Source: Pseudonocardia halophobica
Lineage (GTDB): Bacteria > Actinomycetota > Actinomycetes > Mycobacteriales > Pseudonocardiaceae
NCBI RefSeq assembly: GCF_027922425.1
Contig: NZ_BSFQ01000013.1
Coordinates: 120,718-184,717 of the forward strand
Direction: 5' to 3'
Length of the DNA stretch: 64,000 nt
Below are positions 44,463-53,667 of the stretch, piece after piece. The number at the start of each line of letters is the position of its first letter. Within the stretch, counting starts at the first letter, position 1. The notes under the pieces are model-generated. The model ran no database searches, was not told where the DNA came from, and saw only the letters and a program-made list of their open reading frames with translations. Position numbers and translations under genes: made by a program.

Positions 44463-45000
44463 CGATCCGCTCGTCCGCCGTGCGGCGGACCCCGTCACCG
44501 TCACGCTGACCGTGAACGACCGCCCGGCCCGGATCACCGTGGAGACCCGGACGTCGCTGGCCGACGCCCTGCGCGAGGAGCTGGGGTTGACCGGGACGCA
44601 CGTCGCCTGCGAACAGGGAGTGTGCGGCGCCTGCACCGTCGAGGTCGACGGCGAGGCGGTCCGCGCGTGCCTGCTGCTCGCGGTCCAGGTCGAGGGCGCC
44701 GAGGTGCGGACGGTCGAGGGACTGGCCGCGCCCGACGAGCGGCTCCACCCGGTCCAGCAGGCCTTCACCGATCACCATGCCCTGCAGTGCGGGTTCTGCA
44801 CCCCGGGGCTCCTGATGACCGTCCACCGCCTGCTCGCCGAGCGCCAGGGCGTCGACGAAGCCGAGGTTCGGACGGTCGTGTCCGGTCACCTGTGCCGGTG
44901 CACCGGCTATCAGGGGATCGTGGACGCCGTCCTGCACGCCGACCGGACGTGGGACCGCCCGGTCGTCTCAACCGACTCCCTGCCACCCCGACAGCGGTGA
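44452..45000 (+). CDS. Molybdenum hydroxylase 2Fe-2S subunit (CoxS family)
   Basis: The 182-residue small subunit has ferredoxin-type ligands Cys53, Cys58, Cys61 and Cys73 and second-cluster ligands Cys113, Cys116, Cys148 and Cys150. The N-terminus is about 15 residues longer than usual and the C-terminus carries a polar extension of about 20 residues. The GTG at 44452 has GGAGG at ideal spacing inside the end of the FAD-subunit gene, which decides the start. Confidence 0.9.
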   Translation: MLPDDPLVRRAADPVTVTLTVNDRPARITVETRTSLADALREELGLTGTHVACEQGVCGACTVEVDGEAVRACLLLAVQVEGAEVRTVEGLAAPDERLHPVQQAFTDHHALQCGFCTPGLLMTVHRLLAERQGVDEAEVRTVVSGHLCRCTGYQGIVDAVLHADRTWDRPVVSTDSLPPRQR

Positions 45001-45055
45001 ACGGCGCGTGTCCCCGTCCCGGCGACGCGGGACGGGGACACGAGCGCCTCCTGCC

Positions 45056-46129
45056 TCAGCGTGCGAGGGAGCGCACGTTGCTCGGCCCGGCCGGATCGTG
45101 GTCCGCGGCGGCGTCGGTGTCGACGATCGCGCGCAGGATCAGGCCTCCCTGCAACTTGACGATCCGCGACGTCAGCGTCGCCAGGTAGCGGGCGCCCTCG
45201 CGGGGATCGAGCACGGTCCGGGGGCGGATGTCGAACGCGGCCTGCTTGACCTTGCCCGCGAGCTCGGCAGGGCTCGGCTGGTGCAGCCAGGCAGGCCCGG
45301 TCGGGCCCTGCGGGCCCTGGACGCCGGGCAGCCCGGCAGGCCCGGGCGGCCCCTGCTCACCCTGCGGCCCCTGGGGTCCGCGGACCCCGGGAACACCCTT
45401 GTCGCCGGCCTCGCCCTGTGGGCCCTGCAGCCCGCGCGGTCCCTTCTCGCCGGCCTCCCCGATCACGCCTCGCGGGCCCGGGGCGCCGGGCAGACCCCGC
45501 TCACCCTGGGGCCCCTGCTCTCCCGTCTCGCCCGGCAGGCCGACGGGTCCGGTCGGGCCCTGCTCGCCCTGCGGCCCGCGCGGACCCTGCTCTCCCTGCT
45601 CACCGGCGAGGCCGGTGGAACCCGGGAGGCCCCGTTCGCCCTGCGGGCCGGTCGGCCCCTCCGGGCCCTGCTCCCCGGGCTGTCCGACCGGACCCGGGAG
45701 GCCCTGCTCGCCCTGCGGGCCGGTCGGCCCCTGCGGGCCCTGCTCCCCGGGCTGTCCGACCGGACCCGGGAGGCCCTGCTCGCCCTGCTCACCGACGGGG
45801 CCCACGGGCCCCGTCGGCCCCTTCGGGCCGCGGTCGCCCGGCTCCCCGGGCGGGCCGGCCGGGCCCTGCGGACCCTTGTCCCCGCGCTCGCCGATCGGTC
45901 CGGCGGGGCCGGTCGCGCCCTTAGGTCGGCGGTCGCCCTCCTCGCGGCCGCGGCGGCTCACGCCCGTGCGGTCGCGGTCGGCCTCTCCGACGGGGACACC
46001 GACGGGCGTCACCGCGGGCTCGGTCGGCTCGGCGCTCACCGGCCGGGCCGCCTGCGGCCTGGTGGCCGCCGGCAGCGCGCGCTTCGGCTTCGCCGGGTTC
46101 GGCTTCGTGGTCGTCGGCTCCTGAGCCAT
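45056..46129 (-). CDS. Collagen-like Gly-X-Y repeat protein without signal peptide
   Basis: The 357-residue protein has three parts: a Lys/Pro/Ala/Thr-rich head (1-70), 70 uninterrupted Gly-X-Y triplets (71-280) rich in GPQ, GEQ, GLP and GPT, and a non-repetitive 77-residue tail. The tail contains SPAELAGKVKQAAFD and YLATLTSRIVKLQGGLIL, possibly an amphipathic trimerisation or binding segment. No signal peptide, lipobox, transmembrane helix or LPXTG motif is visible, so it would stay in the cytoplasm unless exported in an unusual way. The ATG at 46129 has AGAGGGG upstream. Charged triplets (GER, GEK, GDK) can stabilise a bacterial triple helix without hydroxyproline. Confidence 0.85.
   Translation of the reverse strand: MAQEPTTTKPNPAKPKRALPAATRPQAARPVSAEPTEPAVTPVGVPVGEADRDRTGVSRRGREEGDRRPKGATGPAGPIGERGDKGPQGPAGPPGEPGDRGPKGPTGPVGPVGEQGEQGLPGPVGQPGEQGPQGPTGPQGEQGLPGPVGQPGEQGPEGPTGPQGERGLPGSTGLAGEQGEQGPRGPQGEQGPTGPVGLPGETGEQGPQGERGLPGAPGPRGVIGEAGEKGPRGLQGPQGEAGDKGVPGVRGPQGPQGEQGPPGPAGLPGVQGPQGPTGPAWLHQPSPAELAGKVKQAAFDIRPRTVLDPREGARYLATLTSRIVKLQGGLILRAIVDTDAAADHDPAGPSNVRSLAR
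45641..45787. repeat. 72-bp tandem duplication inside the collagen-like gene
   Basis: Two adjacent near-identical copies (offset exactly 72 bp, starting at 45641 and 45713) encode 24 residues, eight Gly-X-Y triplets each, differing by one Gln/Glu. This is a recent-looking expansion of the repeat and a likely site of length variation between strains. Confidence 0.75.
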
Positions 46130-46920
46130 GTTGCGTTTCCCCTCTCGACGGTGGTGCCGGCGCGGGTGGTGCGTCCGCGCCTTCCCCGTGGTCCCCGGGA
46201 GGCACCGGCCTGCTCGACGGTCCGGCCGGTACTCGGCCCACGGGCCCGGACCTCGCGGCGCGAGGGCCGGACGGGTCCGGAGCTACCCCCGCGGTTTCGC
46301 GCCCACACCCCCTCCGCACACGTCCCGTCCGAGGGTCAGGACGCACTGCTGCAACGGCCGCGCTGCGACGTGACCGTCCGTCGGGCACGGGTGCGCGAGA
46401 CGGCGGAGGGCGGGCTCGGCCTATCGACCCCACCTGGACGTTTCGGCGTGAGACAGGTCATCCCCGGCTGGACACGCCCATGACTTGCGCCCCCGGTTCC
46501 GGTGAGCTCTCGGTGCCGCGCCGGGCCGTTGCCGAATCGGGGGTACCGCTGCGCCGCCTCGGCGACGCCCTGCCCGACGACTGGGCTGGGCGGGCGGAGA
46601 CATGGCCGTTCGACCTCGCTCGGGTGGCGGCCGCGGTTCAGAGTGTGGGCGGCCCGGCCCGCTGGCCGAGACGCGGTGGAGCAATTTCGCGGGGAGCGAT
46701 TGCGCTGCAGCGCGTTTCGGGCCAGCGTCGGGTTCGCGTCGGCCTCGGACCGATCCGGTCGCATCCGGCTCGAACGGCCCACGGACAACCGTCGGCCCCG
46801 ACAGCGAGCCGGGTTCGGGCACAACCCACAGGTGCGGCGAAGCGGTGCCGACGCGGACGCCTGTCTGTCAACCCCAGTTGAGCGAGCCGCTCGGAACGAT
46901 CACTCGGAGGGACATCAGGA
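46130..46920. other. Intergenic region of about 790 bp between divergent genes
   Basis: Several open frames cross this stretch on both strands, but all are arginine/proline-rich, lack ribosome sites and resemble no family, so none is called. The collagen-like gene (minus) and the phasin-like gene (plus) start at its ends, so it must hold their promoters. A purine-rich GGAGGG site lies just before 46921. No repeats or RNA gene seen. Confidence 0.5.
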
Positions 46921-47421
46921 ATGCCGACCTCGACCCAGTCTCACCCGCGGAACACCAACGCACACACCGATCCACAGGCGGAGAGCGCGACGACCTCGGA
47001 AGCCCGCGCGAGCGGCCCGCAGCAGGAGCGGCCGACCGGACCGGAGCCGGGCCCGTCGGTCGACCGGACCGCCGCCGAGCTCGGCGAGCGCTGGCGGGAG
47101 ATGGCCGTGCAGACCGGGACCGCGATGCAGGAGGCCGCGCGTCACAACCAGGACGCCGCCACTCGGGCAGCGCATGCGCTGCTCGAGCTGACCCTGCAGC
47201 TCAACCCACTCGCCCTGCTCGGTGGGGCCGCTCGCAGCGTGGGCACCATCGACGCCGGCCCGCCGTCCGGGGCCCGGACCGTGGTCGACGAGGGCTTCCG
47301 CATGGCCGAGGCCGCGCTGGCGACCCAACGTGGCTATGTCGACCAGCTGATCACCGCGCAGCGGCGGATCAGTGCGCAAATGGTGACCGCCGGCGAGAGC
47401 CTCGCCGCACGGGCAGGATAG
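46921..47421 (+). CDS. Phasin-like hypothetical protein
   Basis: The 166-residue protein has a polar, Pro/Thr/Glu-rich head (1-50) and a long amphipathic helical region (about 52-160: ELGERWREMAVQTGTAMQ, FRMAEAALATQRGYVDQL, ITAQRRISAQMVTAGESL). The last part recalls phasins that coat polyhydroxyalkanoate granules, but the similarity is one of character rather than a firm family match. It is divergent from the collagen-like gene. No PHA synthase is in the window. Confidence 0.6.
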   Translation: MPTSTQSHPRNTNAHTDPQAESATTSEARASGPQQERPTGPEPGPSVDRTAAELGERWREMAVQTGTAMQEAARHNQDAATRAAHALLELTLQLNPLALLGGAARSVGTIDAGPPSGARTVVDEGFRMAEAALATQRGYVDQLITAQRRISAQMVTAGESLAARAG

Positions 47422-47496
47422 GAGACGCCAGGGGGCGGCGGCCGGTTCTCGCCGGTCGCCGCCCCCTCGCCCGCTCGTCCGTTTCGACCAGGCGTG

Positions 47497-48321
47497 TCAG
47501 GCCCTGGTCGGGTGTCGCTTGAGGAAGTCCGCGAGCGCTGCGGCCGCCGCAGAAGGCTGTTCCATCTGCAGGAAATGGGTGGCGCCGTCCAGCACGACGT
47601 CCTCCATGCGGAAGAGCCACGACCGCAGCAGGTCCCGCCCCTCCCGGATCACGGGCAGCGACCGGGACCCGATCACGTACAGCACCGGTTGTCGAACGGT
47701 CGCGGTCTGTTCGGCGGTCAACTCCCACGTCCCCAGCGAGGCCAGATCCGACTCGAACAGCGTGGCCGCGTCCTTCTCGGCCTGTTCGACGCCGCCCGGG
47801 ACGGTGCGCTCGACGTTGCGTCGCCAGCTCGAGTCGCTCACGGCGGTCATGAAGGCGTCGACCGCCCCCACGCGGTCGCCGCGCTCGTACATCTGGAAGA
47901 CCGGCGCGACCTGCTCGAAGAAGATCGGACCGCTCGGGACGGCCAGAAGGGCCGGTTCGAACAGCGCGAGCGTCGTCACGACCTCGGGTGCATCGACCGC
48001 GAGCTGTAGCGCAACCGCGCCGCCGTAGGACTGTCCGACCACGTGGGCCCGCTGCACTCCCAGCTCACCGAGCAACGCTCGGCAGTCACTCGCGTGCTCG
48101 GCGACGGCCACGGGGCCCTGCACCGGACTGCTCGCCCCGTACCCTCGCCGCCGGTACCGGACGGTGCGGTAGTGGCCGCGCACGACCGGGTCGAGCGCCA
48201 CGGGCAGGAAGGAGTCCGCCATGCCGCCCCCGTGGATGAACACGATGGTCTCGCCCGAGCCCTCGACGGCCACCTCCAGTTCGGCGCCGTTCACGGATAC
48301 GCGGTCCATCGCTGGACTCAT
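47497..48321 (-). CDS. Alpha/beta hydrolase
   Basis: The 274-residue protein has oxyanion HGGGM (30-34), nucleophile elbow GQSYGG with Ser98 and catalytic His249 in GATHFLQ. The acid residue is not obvious. The ATG at 48321 has GAGGAGG at the right distance and is preferred to one 21 bp upstream. It lies downstream of, and on the same strand as, the BBE-type oxidase at 48373 (about 50 bp gap), so they may share a transcript. Substrate unknown. Confidence 0.85.
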   Translation of the reverse strand: MSPAMDRVSVNGAELEVAVEGSGETIVFIHGGGMADSFLPVALDPVVRGHYRTVRYRRRGYGASSPVQGPVAVAEHASDCRALLGELGVQRAHVVGQSYGGAVALQLAVDAPEVVTTLALFEPALLAVPSGPIFFEQVAPVFQMYERGDRVGAVDAFMTAVSDSSWRRNVERTVPGGVEQAEKDAATLFESDLASLGTWELTAEQTATVRQPVLYVIGSRSLPVIREGRDLLRSWLFRMEDVVLDGATHFLQMEQPSAAAAALADFLKRHPTRA

Positions 48322-48372
48322 GATGACCTCCTCGCCGATCAATGCACAGCGGGCATCCGCCCCGAGTGGGCG

Positions 48373-49746
48373 TCAGCCCGCCGGAGCGATGTTCTGGTTG
48401 AGGTGGAACAGGTTGTCCGGGTCGTACGTGGCCTTGATCGCGCGCAACCGGTCGTAGGTGCTGCCGTAATTCTCCGGCGCGCGCTCGGCATCGTCGGCGG
48501 ACATGAAGTTCACGTATCCACCCTGTGTGCCCGAGTAGGGCTGGACCGCGTCGTAGTACTCGCGCGGCCAGCGGCTGTTGACCTCGTCGTCGGCGGGATC
48601 GGGCCAGGCCGCCAGGATGACCATGGCGTACCGGGCGTCGCGGTGGCCGAACGCCGTCTCCTCCGGGCCGACCCGGGAGACCGCACCGTTGAGCGGGTAG
48701 AGGTGCATCGTCGAGGAGACGGTCGGCACGCCGCGGCCCTGTTCGACGTGGGCGGTGATGGCGTCGTCCGGCAGGTCCTGAACGTAGTTGGCCTTCCAGT
48801 ACTGCCGGATGCCCTTCGGGAACAGCCCGTCGAAGGCCGAGTTGAGCGCGGGATACGGCATCGGTCCGACGAGTTCGGCCTTGACCTCGGCGACGTCGCG
48901 GAACGGCTTGATCGCCTGCTCGCCCTGCTCCGGTCGACCGCTCCAACACGTGACCATGACGCAGAACAGGTCCCCGTGGCGCTCCTCCGGGATGAACGGC
49001 AGCGGCGGGGCGATCTGCCAGCCGAAGAACGCGCCGAGCTGCTCGGGAGCCTCCCGGATGTACTCGTCGTACACCCGCATGATCGCCGGCGCGTCCGCCA
49101 CCTCGTAGAACAGGGGACCGCCGTAGATCGTGTCGACGTCGTGCAGGGCGAACTCGAGGGAGGTGGCGACCCCGAAGTTCCCGCTGCCGCCGCGCAGCGC
49201 CCAGAACAGGTCCTCGTTCTCGTACTCGTTCGCGGTGAGCAGGCGGCCGTCGGCGGTGACGACCTCCGCGCCGACCAGGTTGTCGCACGACAGGCCGCAG
49301 CCGCGCGCGAGGTAGCCGATGCCGCCGCCGAGTGTCAGGCCGCTGACCCCCGTGGTCGAGATGATCCCGCCCGTGGTGGCGAGGCCGTAGGCGTGGGTGG
49401 CGTGGTTGAAGTCGCCCCAGGTGGCGCCGCCGCCCACCCGGGCGGTCTTCCTGGTCCGGTCGACGAACACGTTGTCGATCAGCCCCAGGTCGAGGACGAC
49501 CCCGCCGTCGCAGGTGCCGAACCCGGGGCCGCTGTGGCCGCCACCGCGGACCGCGAGGTCGACGCCGGCCTCGCGGGCGTAGTTCACGGCGGCGACGGCG
49601 TCCGCGGCCGCGGACGCCCGCACGATGAGTGCGGGCCGGCGGTCGTGCATGCCGTTGTGGACCGCGCGGAGCTCGTCGTAGCCGTCGTCGCCCGGCTCGA
49701 CGACGGGGCCGCGTACCTGCTCGCGCAGCTCGGCGATCGTGGTCAT
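48373..49746 (-). CDS. FAD-linked oxidoreductase (BBE/PCMH family), bicovalent type
   Basis: The 457-residue oxidase has RGGGHSGPGFGTCDGG with His71 and GCGLSCDNLVGAEVV with Cys154, the pair that attaches FAD through both 8-alpha-His and 6-S-Cys links in berberine-bridge-type enzymes. A C-terminal BBE motif YDRLRAIKATYDPDNLFHLN is present. No signal peptide. Such flavoproteins oxidise sugars, alkaloids, polyketides or aromatic compounds. It is related to but distinct from the protein at 39524, which lacks the Cys. Confidence 0.88.
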   Translation of the reverse strand: MTTIAELREQVRGPVVEPGDDGYDELRAVHNGMHDRRPALIVRASAAADAVAAVNYAREAGVDLAVRGGGHSGPGFGTCDGGVVLDLGLIDNVFVDRTRKTARVGGGATWGDFNHATHAYGLATTGGIISTTGVSGLTLGGGIGYLARGCGLSCDNLVGAEVVTADGRLLTANEYENEDLFWALRGGSGNFGVATSLEFALHDVDTIYGGPLFYEVADAPAIMRVYDEYIREAPEQLGAFFGWQIAPPLPFIPEERHGDLFCVMVTCWSGRPEQGEQAIKPFRDVAEVKAELVGPMPYPALNSAFDGLFPKGIRQYWKANYVQDLPDDAITAHVEQGRGVPTVSSTMHLYPLNGAVSRVGPEETAFGHRDARYAMVILAAWPDPADDEVNSRWPREYYDAVQPYSGTQGGYVNFMSADDAERAPENYGSTYDRLRAIKATYDPDNLFHLNQNIAPAG

Positions 49747-49809
49747 GTCCCCTCCTTCGCTGGTGGCGGAGGCGACTGTCCCGGATGGCCGTTCCGGGAG
49801 CGTTCCCGA

Positions 49810-52800
49810 TCAGCCGTCACCTAGGGCCGACAGCGTCGCGAGCGCGCGGTCGCGCAGCCACGGCGACTTCATCTCGACCGCCGTCCGGACCGCTCGCTCG
49901 GCCACGTCGACCGCACCGCCCCGCTCGTGGGAGGACGCGAGCAGTTCCGCGTCGATGCGCAGGAGCTCGGCCAGCAGGTAGCGCTGGCCGGTGCCGCCGG
50001 TCAGGGCGAGTGCCTCCGCCACGATCGCCCGGCCGGTGGCCGGGTCGGCGCACCGGTGGTGGCCGCGGGCCAGCAGGCTGAGCCCGAACGTCAGGTGCAG
50101 CGGCTGATCACCGCGCATGCGGTCGGTGGCCCTGCGCATCGTGGCGAGGCCGCGGTGGTCACCGCCGAGGAGGTCGGACCAGCCGATCAACAACTCGGCG
50201 ACCACGGCGAAGTAGCCGATGTGCATCGTCGAGGTCACGTCGTCCAGGGCCGCCACCGCCTCGCCGAGGTCGTGGCCGAGGGGCTCGAGGGCGGCCAGGA
50301 CCGCCTGGAAGGCACGGACGTAGCCGGTGGTCATCGGGTGCTCGAGTTCGGCCGCCACCCGCAGCGCGTCCCGCATCGACCGGTCGGCCCGCGCCGTGTC
50401 GCCGCGGAAGAGCTGGGTGAGCGCGAGCCGGGACAGGCACACAGCCAGGGGATCCTGCGCGTAACGCGCAATGTGCTCCGGGGCGTCCTCGCGGCGGTAC
50501 CGGGCGATCGCCTCGCCGAGGTGTCGCTCGGCCGCGGCGAACTCACCGCGCCAGAAACGCGTCACGCCGAGGACGTAGTCGCCCTCGACGCGGGCGGTGC
50601 GATCGACCTGCCCCGCGGCGATCAGTGCGTGGCCGTTCTCCTCGGCCCGGTCGAACCGGCAACGGGCTATGGCGTGGAGTGCGAGGCCGCGCAGCAGCGA
50701 CGGATCGGGACCGCGGCCCAGCCTGCGGTGCAGCGTGAGCGCGCGCTCGTGGCAGGGCCGGACCTCCGCCGCCCCGTACCCCAGCCGCGCGACCAGCGGT
50801 GCGCCCATCGCGGTGAGCAGCCGCAGCTCGATCTCGTCGCGGGCCGCACTCCGCGGCGAGTCGTCCAGCAGCCGCAGCGCCCGTCGGAGCAGCGCGATGC
50901 AGGAGTCGAGGGCGAAAACCCGGTAGGCGTGCCGGGCCGCGCGTTCGTAGGCCTCGACGGCGCGGGATCCCAGACCTGCGCCGACGAAGTGGAGCGCGAG
51001 GCGCGCGCCGACCGGGCCGAGATCCGCCGCGTGCTGCGTCTCGAGGGCCTCGGCGACCCAGCGGTGCAGCTTGCGCCGGCGTGCCGGGCTGATCGAGTCC
51101 AGCGTCACGTCGCGCAGCCGGTCGTGGCTGAAGTCGTAGGCGGTGCCCCGGACGCGGACGATGTGCCGTCGCCACAGCTCGTCGAGATCGTCGGTCAGGT
51201 CGTCCTCGCTGCGGCCGGCCGCTGCGGCCAGCGTGGGCACCGTGAACTCGCGACCGATCGTCGCCGCCACCTCCGCGAGCCTCCGGGCCTCCGGCGTGAG
51301 ACGGTCGAGGCGGGCGCTGATCACGGCACGCACGGTGGGGGTCATCCTGACCGACCCGGGTGCGCACGTGCCGAACCCGGCCCGCACCGCCTCGCTGATG
51401 AAGAGCGGGTTGCCCTCGGTCTCCTCGTGAAGCCGGGCTGCCGCCTCGCTGGGCATCTCCCGCTGCCCGACGAGGGTGGCCATCTCCGCGGTCGCCTGCT
51501 CGTCGAGCGGTCCGAGGGGGATCACCGACAGTGCGCCTGCCCGGGCGAGACGGCCGCGCAGCGTCGTGACGGGGTGCGCGTCGTCCACCTCGTCGTCCCG
51601 GAGCGTGCCGGTCACGAGCACCGGAGCCGACGGAGCGCTCTGGACCAGGTAGCCGCACAGGTCGAGCGTGTCGGCGTCGCACCACTGGAGGTCGTCGACG
51701 ACCAGCAGCAGCGGACGGCGCACGGCCAGGAGACCGCGGACGACGGCGTCGAGGAGATGCCGGCGCCCGCTGACCTCGGCGGACGGCAGAAGGTCCGGGA
51801 GGTCGGGGCGCTCGGCGCGGAGCTCGGGCAGCAGGCGGGCGAGCTCGACCAGGCAGGCGTCGTCGAGGGTGTGCAGGCGTGTCGACACGGGCCCGGAGCG
51901 CAGCCAGTCGATCACCGGGCCCCACGGCGGCCGGCCCCCGGCCTCGTACGCGCGACCGTAGGCCACGGCGTGGCCGTCGACGGCCGCGTGCCGGGCCAGT
52001 TCCTCGGCGAGACGGGTCTTCCCGATGCCCGCCTCGCCCGTCACGCAGAGCAGCCGTACGCGGCCCTGCCCGGCCTGCTCCCACGCGGTGAGCGCCGCCT
52101 GCCACTCGGCCCGCCGTCCGACGAACGCGGGCCCCGGGGACGGGGACCGCAGCTCCTCGACCAAGGCGGTGGTCGCAGGCTCGGGCCGGACACCGAGCTC
52201 TCGCTCCAGACCGTCCCGGAGACGCTCGTACGTCCGCAGCGCCTCGCTCCGCTCGCCCTGCCGGGCGTGTGCCCGCATCAGGAGCCGGCCGGCCGGCTCG
52301 TGGAGGGGGTCGAGCCGCAGCAGACGCCGGGTGTGCCTGATGACGTCGTCGTCGCACCGTCCGGCCTCGGCCGCCGACGCCAGGCCGGCGAGCGCCTCGA
52401 CAGCACGGCGACGCAGCCGCTCGCGCTCCTCGACGACCCAGTCGTCGTCGAGCCCCGGCAGGAGATCTCCCCCGTAGCTGTCGGCCGCCTCGGCGAGGTC
52501 GCCGCGGGCCACGGCGTCGCTGAACGCAGCCACATCGATCCAGGTCGACGGTCCGGCGCACCAGCGGACCGCGCCGTCCCGGGCGTCGACGAGCGCCGGC
52601 ACCCCGGGAGCCGAGTGGCGGAGGTCGTGAAGGAGCTTGCGGAGGTTCGTCCGTGCCTGGGACGCGCTCGAGTCCGGCCACAGCTCGGCGGCGAGGCGGT
52701 CCCGGGACACGCCGGAGCCGTGGGCGAGGGCCACCCGCGCGATCAGCCGCTGCATCCGGGGGCTGATGAGCGCGGTGGCGCTCTCCCCGTGCACGCTCGC

Positions 52801-52878
52801 GCTGACCTCGCCGAGCAGCCGGATCACCACCGACGGGCTACCGGCCGCGGGGCGAAACCGGACGACCGTCGTGTCCAC
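49810..52878 (-). CDS. SARP/BTAD-type AAA ATPase transcriptional regulator
   Basis: The protein has about 1022 residues. It has an N-terminal OmpR-like winged helix (about 15-85, including RDRLAAELWPDSS), a bacterial transcriptional activation domain (about 112-237) and an AAA ATPase with Walker A GEAGIGKT (281-288) and Walker B LLLVVDDLQWCDA. A long TPR-like helical C-terminus follows (about 580-1022). The start GTG at 52878 follows GAGGAG; an ATG 75 bp upstream would add an unlikely tail. Large SARPs activate secondary metabolism or stress genes. Targets may include the oxidase and hydrolase genes downstream. Confidence 0.87.
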   Translation of the reverse strand: MDTTVVRFRPAAGSPSVVIRLLGEVSASVHGESATALISPRMQRLIARVALAHGSGVSRDRLAAELWPDSSASQARTNLRKLLHDLRHSAPGVPALVDARDGAVRWCAGPSTWIDVAAFSDAVARGDLAEAADSYGGDLLPGLDDDWVVEERERLRRRAVEALAGLASAAEAGRCDDDVIRHTRRLLRLDPLHEPAGRLLMRAHARQGERSEALRTYERLRDGLERELGVRPEPATTALVEELRSPSPGPAFVGRRAEWQAALTAWEQAGQGRVRLLCVTGEAGIGKTRLAEELARHAAVDGHAVAYGRAYEAGGRPPWGPVIDWLRSGPVSTRLHTLDDACLVELARLLPELRAERPDLPDLLPSAEVSGRRHLLDAVVRGLLAVRRPLLLVVDDLQWCDADTLDLCGYLVQSAPSAPVLVTGTLRDDEVDDAHPVTTLRGRLARAGALSVIPLGPLDEQATAEMATLVGQREMPSEAAARLHEETEGNPLFISEAVRAGFGTCAPGSVRMTPTVRAVISARLDRLTPEARRLAEVAATIGREFTVPTLAAAAGRSEDDLTDDLDELWRRHIVRVRGTAYDFSHDRLRDVTLDSISPARRRKLHRWVAEALETQHAADLGPVGARLALHFVGAGLGSRAVEAYERAARHAYRVFALDSCIALLRRALRLLDDSPRSAARDEIELRLLTAMGAPLVARLGYGAAEVRPCHERALTLHRRLGRGPDPSLLRGLALHAIARCRFDRAEENGHALIAAGQVDRTARVEGDYVLGVTRFWRGEFAAAERHLGEAIARYRREDAPEHIARYAQDPLAVCLSRLALTQLFRGDTARADRSMRDALRVAAELEHPMTTGYVRAFQAVLAALEPLGHDLGEAVAALDDVTSTMHIGYFAVVAELLIGWSDLLGGDHRGLATMRRATDRMRGDQPLHLTFGLSLLARGHHRCADPATGRAIVAEALALTGGTGQRYLLAELLRIDAELLASSHERGGAVDVAERAVRTAVEMKSPWLRDRALATLSALGDG

Positions 52879-52985
52879 GCTCTCCTCGCCGCGGTGAGCC
52901 ACACCGAGAGTGGACTGCCGGGCCCGGACCGAGCACAGGTCCGTTCGGCCCAACTACGCGGGCGCAGCGTCGACGCGCTGATGCC

Positions 52986-53654
52986 TCAGACCGATCCGGT
53001 CGAGGACGAGCAGCGTCCGAGCAGCGCGGCTTCGAGCCGGTCGTGGACCTCGGGTGCACCGTCGCCGTGGAGCTCGGTGAGTGCGGCCGTGCGCCCGGCG
53101 AACGTCGTGAGGAGCGCTGAGGCGGTCGCACGCACCTCGGGACCGGTGCCGATGGCCCAGTCGGTGTCGGTCGCGGTGTAGGTCAGGCCGTCGAGCAGGC
53201 CGGCGGGCACCAGCCCGCGCGCACGGGGGCCGGTGAGCTGGTCCAGGACGATCGTCGCGGCCGCCGCGCTCGGGCCGTGGGGCAGGCCGAGTGGCCGGTA
53301 GATGTCCTCGGCGTGGATCACCAGGTGCGACAGCGGGGCTTCGGGCGGGGCCCCAGGCACGCGGAAGGCCCGCCGTGGAGTGGTGTGCAGGGCCGCGGTC
53401 ACCTCGCCGCGGGAGCGGGCGTCGCCGGTGGCCCACCGGTCGGCGAGACGGTCGAAGTCGAAGCGAGCCGCGGCCATCCCGAGCAGGAAGCGTGGCACCG
53501 AGAGCTCGTAGGGCATGAGCAGGTGGACCGCCACGTCCCGGGTCCGCCAGCCCGCGCACAGGCTCGGTGCGCACCACTGCGCGTCGTCGAGGGCGTCGAG
53601 CGCTGCGACCAGTTGCGCGGTCTCGCGGTCGAGGAGCGACTGAATGTCGGACAC
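52986..53654 (-). CDS. Maleylpyruvate isomerase family (DinB-like, mycothiol-dependent type) protein
   Basis: The 222-residue four-helix-bundle protein is of the actinobacterial MPI/TIGR03083 type. Candidate metal ligands are His44 (DVAVHLLMPYE) and His114 with Glu116/Asp117 (VIHAEDIY). These proteins act with mycothiol or as general thiol-dependent isomerases/transferases. It lies 13 bp downstream of the ArsR-SRPBCC gene on the same strand and is probably co-transcribed. Confidence 0.8.
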   Translation of the reverse strand: MSDIQSLLDRETAQLVAALDALDDAQWCAPSLCAGWRTRDVAVHLLMPYELSVPRFLLGMAAARFDFDRLADRWATGDARSRGEVTAALHTTPRRAFRVPGAPPEAPLSHLVIHAEDIYRPLGLPHGPSAAAATIVLDQLTGPRARGLVPAGLLDGLTYTATDTDWAIGTGPEVRATASALLTTFAGRTAALTELHGDGAPEVHDRLEAALLGRCSSSTGSV

Positions 53655-53667
53655 GGGTCCTCCACGG

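Noticed and set aside
45228..46124. Plus-strand frame rich in Gly-Pro-Cys repeats
   Set aside because: It is the antisense of the collagen-like gene; the complement of GGN-CCN codons also yields Gly and Pro. The minus strand has perfect Gly periodicity and a ribosome site.
46336..46881. Several 80-230 codon frames between the collagen-like and phasin-like genes
   Set aside because: Arg/Pro-rich, overlapping each other on both strands, no ribosome sites and no recognisable family.
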